Positions 37,027-45,032 are shown, numbered from the stretch's first letter. The stretch: DNA of 64,000 nt from Algoriphagus oliviformis (GCF_017254915.1 NZ_JAFKCT010000001.1:1230808-1294807), one strand, 5' to 3'. The notes: a model not told the origin generated them from the letters alone. Numbers and translations: made by a program.

Positions 37027-37125
37027 TCGGGCAGGCGATGACCGAAGACCGATGTAGCGTTTTCGACATTGTTTCCCGCTCCTAATACTGGTCTAAGGCC
37101 ATCACTGGCAAAGTAGCGAATATCC
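37027..37125 (-). repeat. Intergenic repeat, copy B (inverted relative to copy A)
   Basis: This 99-bp segment, read on the minus strand, matches 30891-30995 from GGATAT through TGCCCGA at roughly 90% identity apart from a 6-bp and a 1-bp gap. It lies between the ATPase terminator and the right flanking dyad. Confidence 0.85.
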
Positions 37126-37160
37126 AAAAACTCAATTATCCCGAAATCTCCTGATTTTCA

Positions 37161-37267
37161 GCCTAAAAATATTTCTGTAACTATCAGTATATCAGTTGAT
37201 AATGCATTGTTTTGGAATTTTACTCAATGTGCTGAGTAAAATTACTCAAGACATTGAGTAAAATTCC
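37161..37267. repeat. Right flanking repeat of the AAA-DUF4143 gene with nested dyads
   Basis: Bases 37214-37267 form a nested dyad: the outer arms GGAATTTTACTCAAT (37214-37228) and ATTGAGTAAAATTCC (37253-37267) are perfect complements, and the inner arms TGAGTAA-AA-TTACTCA are also perfect. The half-site ACTCAAT is the same as in the left flank. Bases 37161-37228 resemble the left flank in direct orientation. It ends 5 bp before the sbcC stop. Confidence 0.8.
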
Positions 37268-37272
37268 ATTCC

Positions 37273-40200
37273 TCAAAACGAGTAGCTGACTTGGGAACCG
37301 AGATCAGGGTCGAGTTCGATTTGGGCAAAGACGCCGATCTCCTGCTGGAGCTCTTCCACGTGGCTGATGATGCCAACGATGCGGTTTTCGTGGCGCAGTG
37401 CTTTGAGCGTCTCAAAGACCACCCGCAGCGCACTTCGATCCAAGGCTCCAAATCCCTCGTCGAGGAAGAAAAAGCTTTGCTCGGCTTGGTTGAGCGCCTT
37501 TACTTTTTCCGCCAAAGCCAAGGCCAGACACAGCGCAGCCTGGAAGGTCTGGCCTCCGGAGAGGGTTTTGAGCAGGCGCTTTTTGCCGCCATTGAGGTAG
37601 TCGACCACCCAGAAGGTGTTGGAGTCGTCGATCTCCAGACTGAGGCTGTTTTTGGTCAGCATCCGAAAGCGTTGGTTGGCCGTGTTGCAGAGCTCGCGGA
37701 GGTAGATGGAGCTGACAAACTTCACAAATCCTTTGCCCTGGAAGAGGCGATCGAGCTCTTTGAGGTTGCTTTCCCGGTTTTCCACGGCGGCAAAGGCCTT
37801 GGTCAATTCCTTCTTTTTTTCCAGGTTTTCGGAGAGGGTTTTGATGTCCTGTCGGAGGAGAATGAGCTGGTTTTGGAGCTCGGTAGCTTGGGATTGCAAG
37901 AGCAGTGTCTGGGACTGGGTTTCGAGAAAAGCGGCTTCCGAATAGCTGCTTACCCCTTCTTCGCCCTTCAGCTCTGCGATCCGGCTTTCGGTGGTCGCCA
38001 GCTTTTGGTCAAACTGGCGGATTTCCAGATCGACTTTCTCTGCATCGAGGGAATGGTGGAAAAGTCGGATCAAAGCGGCTTCGTCGAGAAAGCCATGGGT
38101 TTGCTTTAGACGCTCAAACTGGGTCCCGAATTCTGCGACCTTGCTTTCCGATTCGAGGGCAAGCCGCTTGTACTGCTCGATATCCGCGAGGTTTTTGGAC
38201 TGCTCGGCTCGCTTTGCTTGCAGGTGTTTTTGCTTGCCGCGAAGTGATTCGATGGCGGTCTCGATGTCCCGCTCCACGTTTTGGATGGAGGCGAGGATGA
38301 TGTCGCCGGTTTTTGGGAAAAAGCCCTTGCAGAAGGTCGGGTCCCTGATTTCCTGCTGTTTGCTTTGGATGGTAGCCACCAGTGCCTGATGTGAAAGCTG
38401 CGCCTGTTGGAGGGATTTTTCGGACTTTTCCAGGGTTTCGCGCTCAGTTTGCCAAGCTTTTCTCTTGGTCTGGATGTTCTTAGTCAAGGCTTCCCTTTGG
38501 TCGCCGGATTGGACAAGCTCGTGGATTTTGGCCGCCAAATCGGATTTGTCTCGGATGCCAAGCTTGGCTAGGTTCTCGGCCAGCGCGGTTTTCTGCTCTT
38601 GCAACTTTTGGAGTTCGGAGGCCTTTTCGCCTTTGTTTTGGAGAAGAGTTTCCAGTCTGGATTCCTCGATTTTTTGGTTTTGAATGAGCGCGGAAATGCG
38701 GTCAAGGGTCTCCTTTGCTTTCTGGATTTGCTTTTCCTTTTCTTCCAAAAGGACATTTTCCGCTTCCGCCTGCAAGGGGCTGGGATGTGTCGCCGAGCCA
38801 CAAAGCGGACAAGGTTCCCCGTCACTGAGCAAGTGTGCGTGGACGGCCAGTCCCTGCTTCCGGAGCAGCTTTTCACGATCCAGTTCCAGGGATTCCAGTC
38901 TCGTCTTTTCGGATAAAAGCCAAGTGTCCAAGGATTGGGCATCTTCCGGGATTTGGTTTTTTATGGCTTCCAAAGCCTGGCTTTGGGAGGCTTCTCCCTG
39001 GGCTAGCTGGTTCAGCTGTCCTTGGAGTTCCTGGTTTCTTTCGGCAAGGGTCTGGAGCTGGGCAGCGCTGGTTTTCAGCTCGGAGAGCAGGTTGGCATTG
39101 GCAGCGGGAAGTTGGTCTAGCTGGTTTTCCAGATTTTGGATTTCGGTTTCCAGTAGTTTTTGGGATGCTTTTTTGGAGTCGATTTCAGGTTGACGAGTTT
39201 CCAGCGTCCGCGCTGATTCAGCTGCTTTAACTTCCATTTCCTTGATCTCGATGACTTTTTTCAAGTCTCGGATTTTGGCTTCGCGCTCTGGCCTTTGTTC
39301 ATTTTTCCTGATCAATTCCTGCTCTTCGGCCTCCAATTCGGCGATTTCCTTTTCGTAGGTTTCCTTGAAGCGTTCACAGTCCAAGGCGCTGACGCGATAC
39401 TTTTCCAGGTCAGATTTGGCATCTTGCAGGCGATCCCAGACCGGGCGCAGGTGGGTTTTGGCGGTGATGAACTCCCGATGGAGCTGGCGCTTCTCTTCCA
39501 CTTCGGCTTTGCGGGAATGGAGCTGTTCAAGCGTCTCGCTGAGCTCTTGGAGGAGCAGAAAGGACTTCCGACGTGACTCCAGCTTTCGCAGTTCGGTTTC
39601 GGCGGTTTTTAGGTTTTGGTCAGCCGTTTCGCTTTGGCTTTTGAGCTCGCTTTGGCTTTTGTTTTTTTCTGCCAAAGCCTCCTCCGAAACTTCCTCCAAG
39701 CCGCCCAGCTGGGTTTCCAGACGGATCTTTTCCTCCCGCGTGGCTTTGAGCAAAATCCCGTTTTTCATCGAAAGGTCAAAACGCTCCAAGCCAAACAGCT
39801 GCTGCATCATCTCGGCGCGTTCGAGTGGCTTTTGGTCGATGAATTCACGGAATTTTCCCTGTGGGATGATCACCGTTTGCTTGAAGTGCTCCTTGCCCAT
39901 GCCGAGGATTTCCTCAGCTTTCTGTGTTGTCGCTTGCCAGGTTTCATTTTCCCAGGCGTAAAACACGTGCTCGCCGGTATCTATTTTCTCTCCGTTTTTT
40001 TTGTTCCGCTTAGCGGAATAGCGGGCGAGGTAGGTTTGCGCGTTGCTTTTTCCCGCCCGAAACCTAAAGTTGATCAGCAGCTGCTCGCTCTGGAGATTGA
40101 CCATGCTGGAGCGCTCTCCGGTGGCGGCCAGACGCTCGGTACTGCCGTAGAGCGCCAGGAGAATCGCTTCCAAAATGGAGGACTTGCCGCTGCCGACGGC

Positions 40201-40305
40201 ACCGAAAATCCCAAACAAGCCCGCTGCCGTGAGCTGCTCAAAGTCCACGGTTTGCTTTTCGCGATAGGAGTAGAGGCCTTCGATTTCGAGTCGGACGGGG
40301 ATCAT
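37273..40305 (-). CDS. sbcC: SbcC-like exonuclease ATPase subunit
   Basis: SbcC is the SMC/Rad50-like partner of SbcD; the complex cleaves hairpins and DNA ends, for example at stalled forks over palindromes. The 1010-residue protein begins MIPVRLEIEGLYSYREKQTV, with the P-loop GAVGSGKSS at 35-43. Long coiled coils flank a zinc hook CPLCG near residue 497. The C-terminal head has TLSGGQTFQAALCLALALAE and the Walker B FFFLDEGFGALD. The start overlaps the sbcD stop by 4 bp, so the two subunits are coupled. A palindrome-rich region directly follows its 3' end. Confidence 0.95.
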   Translation of the reverse strand: MIPVRLEIEGLYSYREKQTVDFEQLTAAGLFGIFGAVGSGKSSILEAILLALYGSTERLAATGERSSMVNLQSEQLLINFRFRAGKSNAQTYLARYSAKRNKKNGEKIDTGEHVFYAWENETWQATTQKAEEILGMGKEHFKQTVIIPQGKFREFIDQKPLERAEMMQQLFGLERFDLSMKNGILLKATREEKIRLETQLGGLEEVSEEALAEKNKSQSELKSQSETADQNLKTAETELRKLESRRKSFLLLQELSETLEQLHSRKAEVEEKRQLHREFITAKTHLRPVWDRLQDAKSDLEKYRVSALDCERFKETYEKEIAELEAEEQELIRKNEQRPEREAKIRDLKKVIEIKEMEVKAAESARTLETRQPEIDSKKASQKLLETEIQNLENQLDQLPAANANLLSELKTSAAQLQTLAERNQELQGQLNQLAQGEASQSQALEAIKNQIPEDAQSLDTWLLSEKTRLESLELDREKLLRKQGLAVHAHLLSDGEPCPLCGSATHPSPLQAEAENVLLEEKEKQIQKAKETLDRISALIQNQKIEESRLETLLQNKGEKASELQKLQEQKTALAENLAKLGIRDKSDLAAKIHELVQSGDQREALTKNIQTKRKAWQTERETLEKSEKSLQQAQLSHQALVATIQSKQQEIRDPTFCKGFFPKTGDIILASIQNVERDIETAIESLRGKQKHLQAKRAEQSKNLADIEQYKRLALESESKVAEFGTQFERLKQTHGFLDEAALIRLFHHSLDAEKVDLEIRQFDQKLATTESRIAELKGEEGVSSYSEAAFLETQSQTLLLQSQATELQNQLILLRQDIKTLSENLEKKKELTKAFAAVENRESNLKELDRLFQGKGFVKFVSSIYLRELCNTANQRFRMLTKNSLSLEIDDSNTFWVVDYLNGGKKRLLKTLSGGQTFQAALCLALALAEKVKALNQAEQSFFFLDEGFGALDRSALRVVFETLKALRHENRIVGIISHVEELQQEIGVFAQIELDPDLGSQVSYSF

Positions 40306-41531
40306 GCGGGGTCGTTTTGGCTGGTGATTTCTTTGAAAAGCGCGAGGATTTCAGCGTTGGGTTCTTGTCCTTTTTCGCTTTGGTAATACATGCGGAAGAG
40401 GCTTTCCATGTCCTTGGATAGGTCGTCCACGTGGAGGGCGAAAGTCTCTTGCCCGCTGGGATTTTTGAGGGAGGGAATCAGGCTGACCACCCCGTCGTGG
40501 GCTTTGAAGATGGCCTTGCGCGTCGCTGCTTCGATGGATTCCTCGGTCTCGTAGGTGATCTCCACGAAGCAGTAGGGGTTTTGCTCCAGCCAATCCAGGG
40601 TTTTGTCCAAGGCATCGAAGCGCTTCCGATAGAGTGGTCTTCCCTGCTTCAGTCCAATGGCGCGATAGCTTGCAGGCTGGCTGGGTTCGACCTCGACGAG
40701 CACGATTTTTTTCTCCTGATCTGCTTCGGAAAAAGAATAGGCCAGCGGCGAACTCGCATACACGACGGGAAAGGGGCCGTCGCCCACGGCATGGTGGCGG
40801 TGGAGGTGGCCCAGCGCCGCGTATTGGAGTTGGGGCGGAAGGTTTTTGGTGAAAAGTGCCTGGGTGCCTCCGACATGGAGGATAGGGCGCTCGGACTCGG
40901 GCTCGGACTCGATGGGAGCTCCTTCTTTGGCAAAGAAAAAGTGCCCGACAAATAGATTCACCCCTGAAGGATCACAAAACTTGTTGGCAAGTTCAGTCCA
41001 TTTCTTGGCCATGATTCCCCGGAATTCCTCTTCCCGGTTTTCTTCGCCGAGATAGGCTCGGAGGCTGACCTCATTCGCATAGGGTGCCAAAATCACCCGA
41101 ATGGGGAAGCTGAACTGCGGAAGTCGGATCTCCACAAAGCCCGGTTCGGACTGGGTGATCGCCACTCCGGAGTCGAGCTTTCCGACCGGAATCACCGAGT
41201 CGTAACGACTGTAAAAGAAGATGCCCAGCTCCCTGGCCAGAGGATCAGGAGCCTCGACAAACTGCGTGCTGTCATGGTTGCCGGAGATGGCGAGAATGGG
41301 GCGGGTGCCGTTTTTGGAGAGCTTTCTCAGGGTTTTGTACAGTAGCTCTACGGCCTCGTGGGCGGGATTGAAGCTGTCGAAGATGTCGCCAGCCAGGAGC
41401 ACGAGATCTGCGGCCTCTTGGTCCGCGATCTGGCAGATCTCGTCGAGCACGAGCTTTTGCTCTTCCAGTCTTGAATATTCCTGTAGGCGCTTGCCCAGGT
41501 GCCAGTCGGCGGTGTGGAGGATTTTTAGCAT
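40302..41531 (-). CDS. sbcD: SbcD-like exonuclease nuclease subunit
   Basis: SbcD is the Mre11-type metallophosphoesterase nuclease of the SbcCD complex. The ATG at 41531 (MLKILHTADWHLGKRL) gives 409 residues; the upstream frame adds only ten residues made from an intergenic repeat. Phosphodiesterase motifs: DWHLGK, LLAGDIFDS, ISGNHDSTQF and GHLHRHHA, all with metal-binding residues in place. A C-terminal capping domain follows. It is the first gene of the sbcDC pair. Confidence 0.95.
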   Translation of the reverse strand: MLKILHTADWHLGKRLQEYSRLEEQKLVLDEICQIADQEAADLVLLAGDIFDSFNPAHEAVELLYKTLRKLSKNGTRPILAISGNHDSTQFVEAPDPLARELGIFFYSRYDSVIPVGKLDSGVAITQSEPGFVEIRLPQFSFPIRVILAPYANEVSLRAYLGEENREEEFRGIMAKKWTELANKFCDPSGVNLFVGHFFFAKEGAPIESEPESERPILHVGGTQALFTKNLPPQLQYAALGHLHRHHAVGDGPFPVVYASSPLAYSFSEADQEKKIVLVEVEPSQPASYRAIGLKQGRPLYRKRFDALDKTLDWLEQNPYCFVEITYETEESIEAATRKAIFKAHDGVVSLIPSLKNPSGQETFALHVDDLSKDMESLFRMYYQSEKGQEPNAEILALFKEITSQNDPA

Positions 41532-41719
41532 TTCGTCAACGGTCGACGGCCGACAGTCCACCGAGGGGAGAAGGAGCCGTCGTGCCAGAGTATTTGGTTT
41601 TGCAAGAAATCAAAAGGTGTCTACTAAGGTACTCGTGATGGAGAAATCCTCCAAGGAAATAGCTGGAAGCTGACGGGAATTGGCACTTTTCTTGGGAAAC
41701 AGGGAAAAACTTAAATTCG

Positions 41720-42241
41720 GTGGTGAAGTTTTTCCTGTTTTTGTTTTTTCTACTCGGTGGGATGGCCTTCTCGGCCAGTGCCCAGGTGGACTCCCTGCTG
41801 ATCCAGGAGGGGACGGCGAGTTTTTATGGGAAGCGCTTTCACGGGCGACGCACCGCCAGCGGAGAAGTGTTTTCGCTGGATAGCCTGACTGCGGCGCACA
41901 AGCGCCTGCCGCTGGGTACCTGGGTGCGGGTGATCAACAAGAAGAACAACCTCTCCGTGGTGGTCCGTGTCAACGACCGGCTGCCCATCTACTCCAAACG
42001 GCAGATCGACATCTCACGTACGGCGGCAGAGCAAATCGACATGGTGCATGATGGGCTGGCTAAGGTGAGGGTGGAGGCATTGGATCTGGACGAGCTGGAT
42101 AGGCTGATCGAATACTACAAAGACCGGGATCATTCTCCCCTACGGCTGAGGCCTTACTATCGGCCGATAGCGGTGCCAGAGAGGAGGTTGGATACGGGCT
42201 TAAAAACGATTAGATATTCTTATTGCTCGAATTTGCGATAA
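41720..42241 (+). CDS. RlpA-family double-psi beta-barrel protein, copy 1
   Basis: This 173-residue exported protein is of the RlpA family, which in other bacteria includes septal-ring lytic transglycosylases acting on denuded glycans. It starts at GTG with a signal peptide (FFLFLFFLLGGMAFSASA, cleavage after AQ). The double-psi barrel (about 28-115) has GTASFYGKRFHGRRTASGEVF, the conserved AAHKRLPLGTWVRV and NDRLPIYSKRQIDIS. There is no SPOR domain, unlike E. coli RlpA. Bases 41768-42090 are nearly identical to 44134-44456 in copy 2. It stands upstream of the four-cysteine peptide/DUF4221 modules. Confidence 0.88.
   Translation: MVKFFLFLFFLLGGMAFSASAQVDSLLIQEGTASFYGKRFHGRRTASGEVFSLDSLTAAHKRLPLGTWVRVINKKNNLSVVVRVNDRLPIYSKRQIDISRTAAEQIDMVHDGLAKVRVEALDLDELDRLIEYYKDRDHSPLRLRPYYRPIAVPERRLDTGLKTIRYSYCSNLR
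41768..42090 (+). repeat. Duplicated RlpA segment, copy 1
   Basis: The 323 bp align without gaps to 44134-44456 with 11 differences (96.6% identity); the first 137 bp are identical. Identity starts abruptly at TTCTCGGCCAGTGCC and decays after GGATCTGGA. Flanking sequences are unrelated at the left and clearly diverged at the right. Confidence 0.95.
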
Positions 42242-42305
42242 TTCTCACGCAAACTCATTGGAAACGGGTTTCTTAACCTGTGATTTTTTTAGACTCATCT
42301 TCTAA

Positions 42306-42566
42306 AAGGGATTCTTTGACTTGGTGCACGCAGCCGGTGACGACCAGGCCCCTTACCGTCGGCGCACCATATCTGTCATGGACGGCTACGAGGTCGCCGC
42401 TCTCTACACCCGCATCGACCGAATTGCCAAAGAAACGGGCACAAAGCTGGCTTCGCCCTTTTATAACGCTGTGCTTTATGGCACTGCTGGTGATTCTGAC
42501 CCGAAGCTGAGTGACGAAGGAATTTTTATTAACAAATACTTACGTTTTGTAACCAGATTTTGGTAG
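42306..42566 (+). pseudogene. Probable gene fragment of unknown origin
   Basis: The gap 42242-42687 holds this open stretch and an AT-rich leader. The reading frame from 42306 (KGFFDLVHAAGDDQ, then YRRRTISVMDGYEVAALYTR and LASPFYNAVLYGTAGD) has the codon bias of a real gene up to about 42490, after which composition turns AT-rich and the frame runs to TAG at 42566. No start or family was recognised. It reads like the internal remnant of a GC-richer gene left by rearrangement. Confidence 0.4.
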
Positions 42567-42687
42567 TGTAAATATTTATTATTTTATTTAATTAAATATT
42601 TGTTTTCTGCCCCCTTCAATACTTTGTCAACGATCTTTTGGCCACTTGATCTTTTTAGTTTCTTTTAACCTTAAACTTTAATTAAAA

Positions 42688-42882
42688 ATGAAGAAGCTGA
42701 AATTATTAGTTCTAGGCACCGCAATGGTAGCCTTGAGCTCTTTTGCAGTTGCCTATTTTGGTGCTGGTCAGGCAGAGGCAAACCCAAATCCTGACTACTG
42801 CGAGTGGGATGGGGAAGACTGCCTTAGCCCGTCTGTCACCAACTATTGCATCTGTGAAGATGGGGGAGCTGTAGATCAATAG
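42688..42882 (+). CDS. Small exported four-cysteine peptide, module 1
   Basis: This 64-residue precursor has a signal peptide (MKKLKLLVLGTAMVALSSFA, then VAYFGAGQAEA) and a mature part of about 33 residues. The mature part has Cys at 38, 45, 54 and 56 and many acidic residues (YCEWDGEDCLS, NYCICEDGG). It recalls the NVEALA-type small exported proteins of Bacteroidota in size and layout, but the NVEALA motif itself is not present. A DUF4221 propeller lipoprotein follows 69 bp downstream, with a hairpin between. The second module (44791-44985) has the same length and cysteine count but a different sequence. Confidence 0.75.
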   Translation: MKKLKLLVLGTAMVALSSFAVAYFGAGQAEANPNPDYCEWDGEDCLSPSVTNYCICEDGGAVDQ

Positions 42883-42906
42883 CAAGTCTTCACCGTTGAC
42901 GTTGTG

Positions 42907-42930
42907 CGGCTGCACCCCATGGAGCAGCCG
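42907..42930 (+). promoter_or_regulatory. Intergenic hairpin between peptide 1 and DUF4221 gene 1
   Basis: CGGCTGC pairs with GCAGCCG across a ten-base loop. No T run follows, so it is more likely a processing or stability element, or a partial attenuator setting peptide to lipoprotein ratio. The equivalent position in module 2 also holds a hairpin (45001-45029). Confidence 0.6.
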
Positions 42931-42951
42931 ATTTCACTCCAAACCTTCACT

Positions 42952-44097
42952 ATGCGCACCCAAATAACAACGATATTATTAGTCATTTCCATCATGGGCT
43001 GTGATGTACAAAAACAGGAAAAGAAACTCCATGCCATCGTTCACCAGTCGGTCAAGATCCCCCTGGAGCTAACTGTCAATCCCAAAAGATCCAGTTTTCA
43101 GCACATAGATTCTGATTCCGGCGAGTATATCGCACTACATAACAAAATAGGCCCTAGAATCGAAATATTTGGGTTAGACTCGTTTGACCATATTCGATCC
43201 ATCGACTTGGCGACTGATGGCCCAAATAGAATAGGTACGCCAAACGGTTTCCGAATCTTATCGAGAGACTCGTTACTCATCGCATCCATTCCGCCACAAG
43301 TGATTACTATAGGCTTTGATGGTGTAAAAAAGGGAAGTATTCCAGTAGTCGACACGGTCAACCATGTCAACTACCTCAGCTCAAATAACGAGCTTCCCTT
43401 TTTGTTTGACGGAAAGATGCTATTTGGGGCACAGCCCTTTTTTCGGGATTTCTTGCAGACAAGGCCAGACGAAATCGGAAGCTATAGCCATGTATACCGG
43501 GTAGACCTCAATTCGGGAAAAACGGATTGGTTACCGATCTCCCATCCTTCGGATCTCTGGGATGAAGGGAAAATAACGCCCCATTTTGCATGGACAGACC
43601 GCCGCGACACCATTGTCGTCTCCCCGCAAACTGACCATCGCCTTTGGCTGATTTCAAAACAAAAGGGAGAATTGCTGGGATACAAAGAGGCAAAATCAAC
43701 CTATGTAAATAAATTTCAAATTATCAACGGGCCGCCAGAGGGTGACAAGGGAATCACAGAAGGGCTCGCCAGCGATCGATACGAGCTGTTGCTGCATGAT
43801 CCCTATCGAGATGTTTTCTATCGCTTCTTCTTTATTGGGTTCGATTGGAAAGACTATGACTTGGGATACAGGGAACTGTTTGCAAATAGGCCAAAAGTAG
43901 GCGTGCTCGTACTGGATCAAAACCTAGACAAACTGGGTGAACATATCTTCAAAGATCATCAAATCGAACCTTGGAACTACTTCGTCGGCCGCAAGGGGCT
44001 CTATGTCTCGACCAACAACCCCAACCGGAAGGACTTTGACGAAAACTACCTGCGCTACGACATCATCCGATTCGAGGGACTGGACTATGAGGACTAG
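42952..44097 (+). CDS. DUF4221-family beta-propeller lipoprotein, module 1
   Basis: This 381-residue lipoprotein starts at ATG 42952 (MRTQITTILLVISIMGCDVQ) with lipobox SIMGC. The mature part reads as a six-bladed propeller: blades include SGEYIALHNKIGPRIEIFGL, GFRILSRDSLLIASIPPQVI, WTDRRDTIVVSPQTDHRLWL and LYVSTNNPNRKDFDENY. The family occurs in Bacteroidota and has no known function. It is paired with the small peptide gene just upstream. Its last codons overlap an ATG (44087) for a separate signal-like frame, MRTSVALLLLLCTLATS, described under copy 2 of RlpA. Confidence 0.82.
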   Translation: MRTQITTILLVISIMGCDVQKQEKKLHAIVHQSVKIPLELTVNPKRSSFQHIDSDSGEYIALHNKIGPRIEIFGLDSFDHIRSIDLATDGPNRIGTPNGFRILSRDSLLIASIPPQVITIGFDGVKKGSIPVVDTVNHVNYLSSNNELPFLFDGKMLFGAQPFFRDFLQTRPDEIGSYSHVYRVDLNSGKTDWLPISHPSDLWDEGKITPHFAWTDRRDTIVVSPQTDHRLWLISKQKGELLGYKEAKSTYVNKFQIINGPPEGDKGITEGLASDRYELLLHDPYRDVFYRFFFIGFDWKDYDLGYRELFANRPKVGVLVLDQNLDKLGEHIFKDHQIEPWNYFVGRKGLYVSTNNPNRKDFDENYLRYDIIRFEGLDYED

Positions 44098-44118
44098 CGT
44101 CGCGCTACTACTTCTGCT

Positions 44119-44631
44119 ATGCACCTTGGCTACTTCTCGGCCAGTGCCCAGGTGGACTCCCTGCTGATCCAGGAGGGGACGGCGAGTTTTTATGGGAAGC
44201 GCTTTCACGGGCGACGCACCGCCAGCGGAGAAGTGTTTTCGCTGGATAGCCTGACTGCGGCGCACAAGCTCCTGCCGCTGGGTACCTGGGTGCGGGTGAT
44301 CAACAAAAAGAACAACCTCTCCGTGGTGGTCCGTGTCAACGATCGCCTGCCCATCTACTCCAAGCGGCAGATCGACATCTCACGCACGGCGGCGGAGCAC
44401 ATCGACATGGTGCATGATGGGCTGGCTAAGGTGAGAGTGGAGGCGGTGGATCTGGATCAACTCGAAAAATTGGTCGAATACTATGCGGACAAAGAGCATT
44501 CCGGACTCAGGATAAGACCCTATTATCAGGGAGTAGTATTTTTAAAAAAAGAGTTAGACGTGAATTTTGTTCGTTGTAAACCTAACTATTATAAAATTGA
44601 TTCATCTGATTATCAGAAAGTTGAAAACTAA
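44119..44631 (+). CDS. RlpA-family protein, copy 2, lacking an in-frame signal peptide
   Basis: This 170-residue RlpA frame begins MHLGYFSASAQVDSLLIQEG and has the full double-psi barrel. The segment 44134-44456 is 96.6% identical to copy 1, while the tail after 44456 is diverged (LDQLEKLVEYYADKEHSGLR, ending SSDYQKVEN). A good signal sequence, MRTSVALLLLLCTLATS, starts at 44087 overlapping the DUF4221 stop, but is read in another frame, so one base must be gained or two lost to join it to the barrel. As it stands the product is either cytoplasmic or the gene is broken by the recombination. A sequencing error at the junction is possible. Confidence 0.65.
   Translation: MHLGYFSASAQVDSLLIQEGTASFYGKRFHGRRTASGEVFSLDSLTAAHKLLPLGTWVRVINKKNNLSVVVRVNDRLPIYSKRQIDISRTAAEHIDMVHDGLAKVRVEAVDLDQLEKLVEYYADKEHSGLRIRPYYQGVVFLKKELDVNFVRCKPNYYKIDSSDYQKVEN
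44134..44456 (+). repeat. Duplicated RlpA segment, copy 2
   Basis: Partner of 41768-42090: 323 bp, no gaps, 11 differences. The left junction lies where the out-of-frame signal sequence meets the RlpA barrel, so this is the likely recombination point. Confidence 0.95.
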
Positions 44632-44790
44632 TTTTAGATTTCTCGTGAACTACACTTGCTTTTTTGGATGGGGGGGGTAATTTAATCAACGAAGGATCAA
44701 GGTCGGCGCCGAAATCTGGATTTTTTAGGGTAATTTTTTCTCCGCCCTGCAGGGTGCAAAAGGAGGCATAATATTTTAAATCTTTGAGTA

Positions 44791-44985
44791 ATGAAAGCAA
44801 AATTTTCCATTCTCCTGACAGCTTTGGCATTGTTGGGAGGCATTGCAATCCAAACTGAGGCTGTGGGCCAAACGATGACTTGCCGATTGATTCGCGGAAG
44901 TGAAAAGACTTTTGAAAATGGGATGCGCTGTGCCCTTTATGATTGTCCAAATGGCGAACAGGTTCAATCATGCATAATGCCTTGA
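44791..44985 (+). CDS. Small exported four-cysteine peptide, module 2
   Basis: This 64-residue precursor has signal sequence MKAKFSILLTALALLGGIAI, then QTEAVGQ; the mature part of about 37 residues has Cys at 31, 47, 52 and 61 (MTCRLIRGSE, MRCALYDCPNGEQVQSCIMP). Length and cysteine number equal those of the first peptide (42688-42882), but the sequences are not related beyond the leader type, and the mature part is basic to neutral rather than acidic. A propeller lipoprotein gene follows after an intergenic hairpin. The two cysteine pairs may form disulfides in the periplasm or outside the cell. Confidence 0.72.
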   Translation: MKAKFSILLTALALLGGIAIQTEAVGQTMTCRLIRGSEKTFENGMRCALYDCPNGEQVQSCIMP

Positions 44986-45000
44986 CAGGTTTGAGTTGGG

Positions 45001-45029
45001 GACTCTGCCCAAAAATTTTGGGCAGAGTC
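45001..45029 (+). promoter_or_regulatory. Intergenic hairpin between peptide 2 and propeller gene 2
   Basis: GACTCTGCCCAAAA and TTTTGGGCAGAGTC form a perfect 14-bp stem around one base, a much stronger fold than the module 1 hairpin. Only a short T-poor tail (TATTTG) follows, so it may be a partial terminator for the peptide transcript. Confidence 0.7.
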
Positions 45030-45032
45030 TAT

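Noticed and set aside
41532..41600. GTCGAC-rich segment upstream of sbcD considered as another copy of the 100-bp repeat
   Set aside because: It shares only short motifs such as CGGTCGACGGCCGAC; the GGTCTTCGGTCATCG core is absent.
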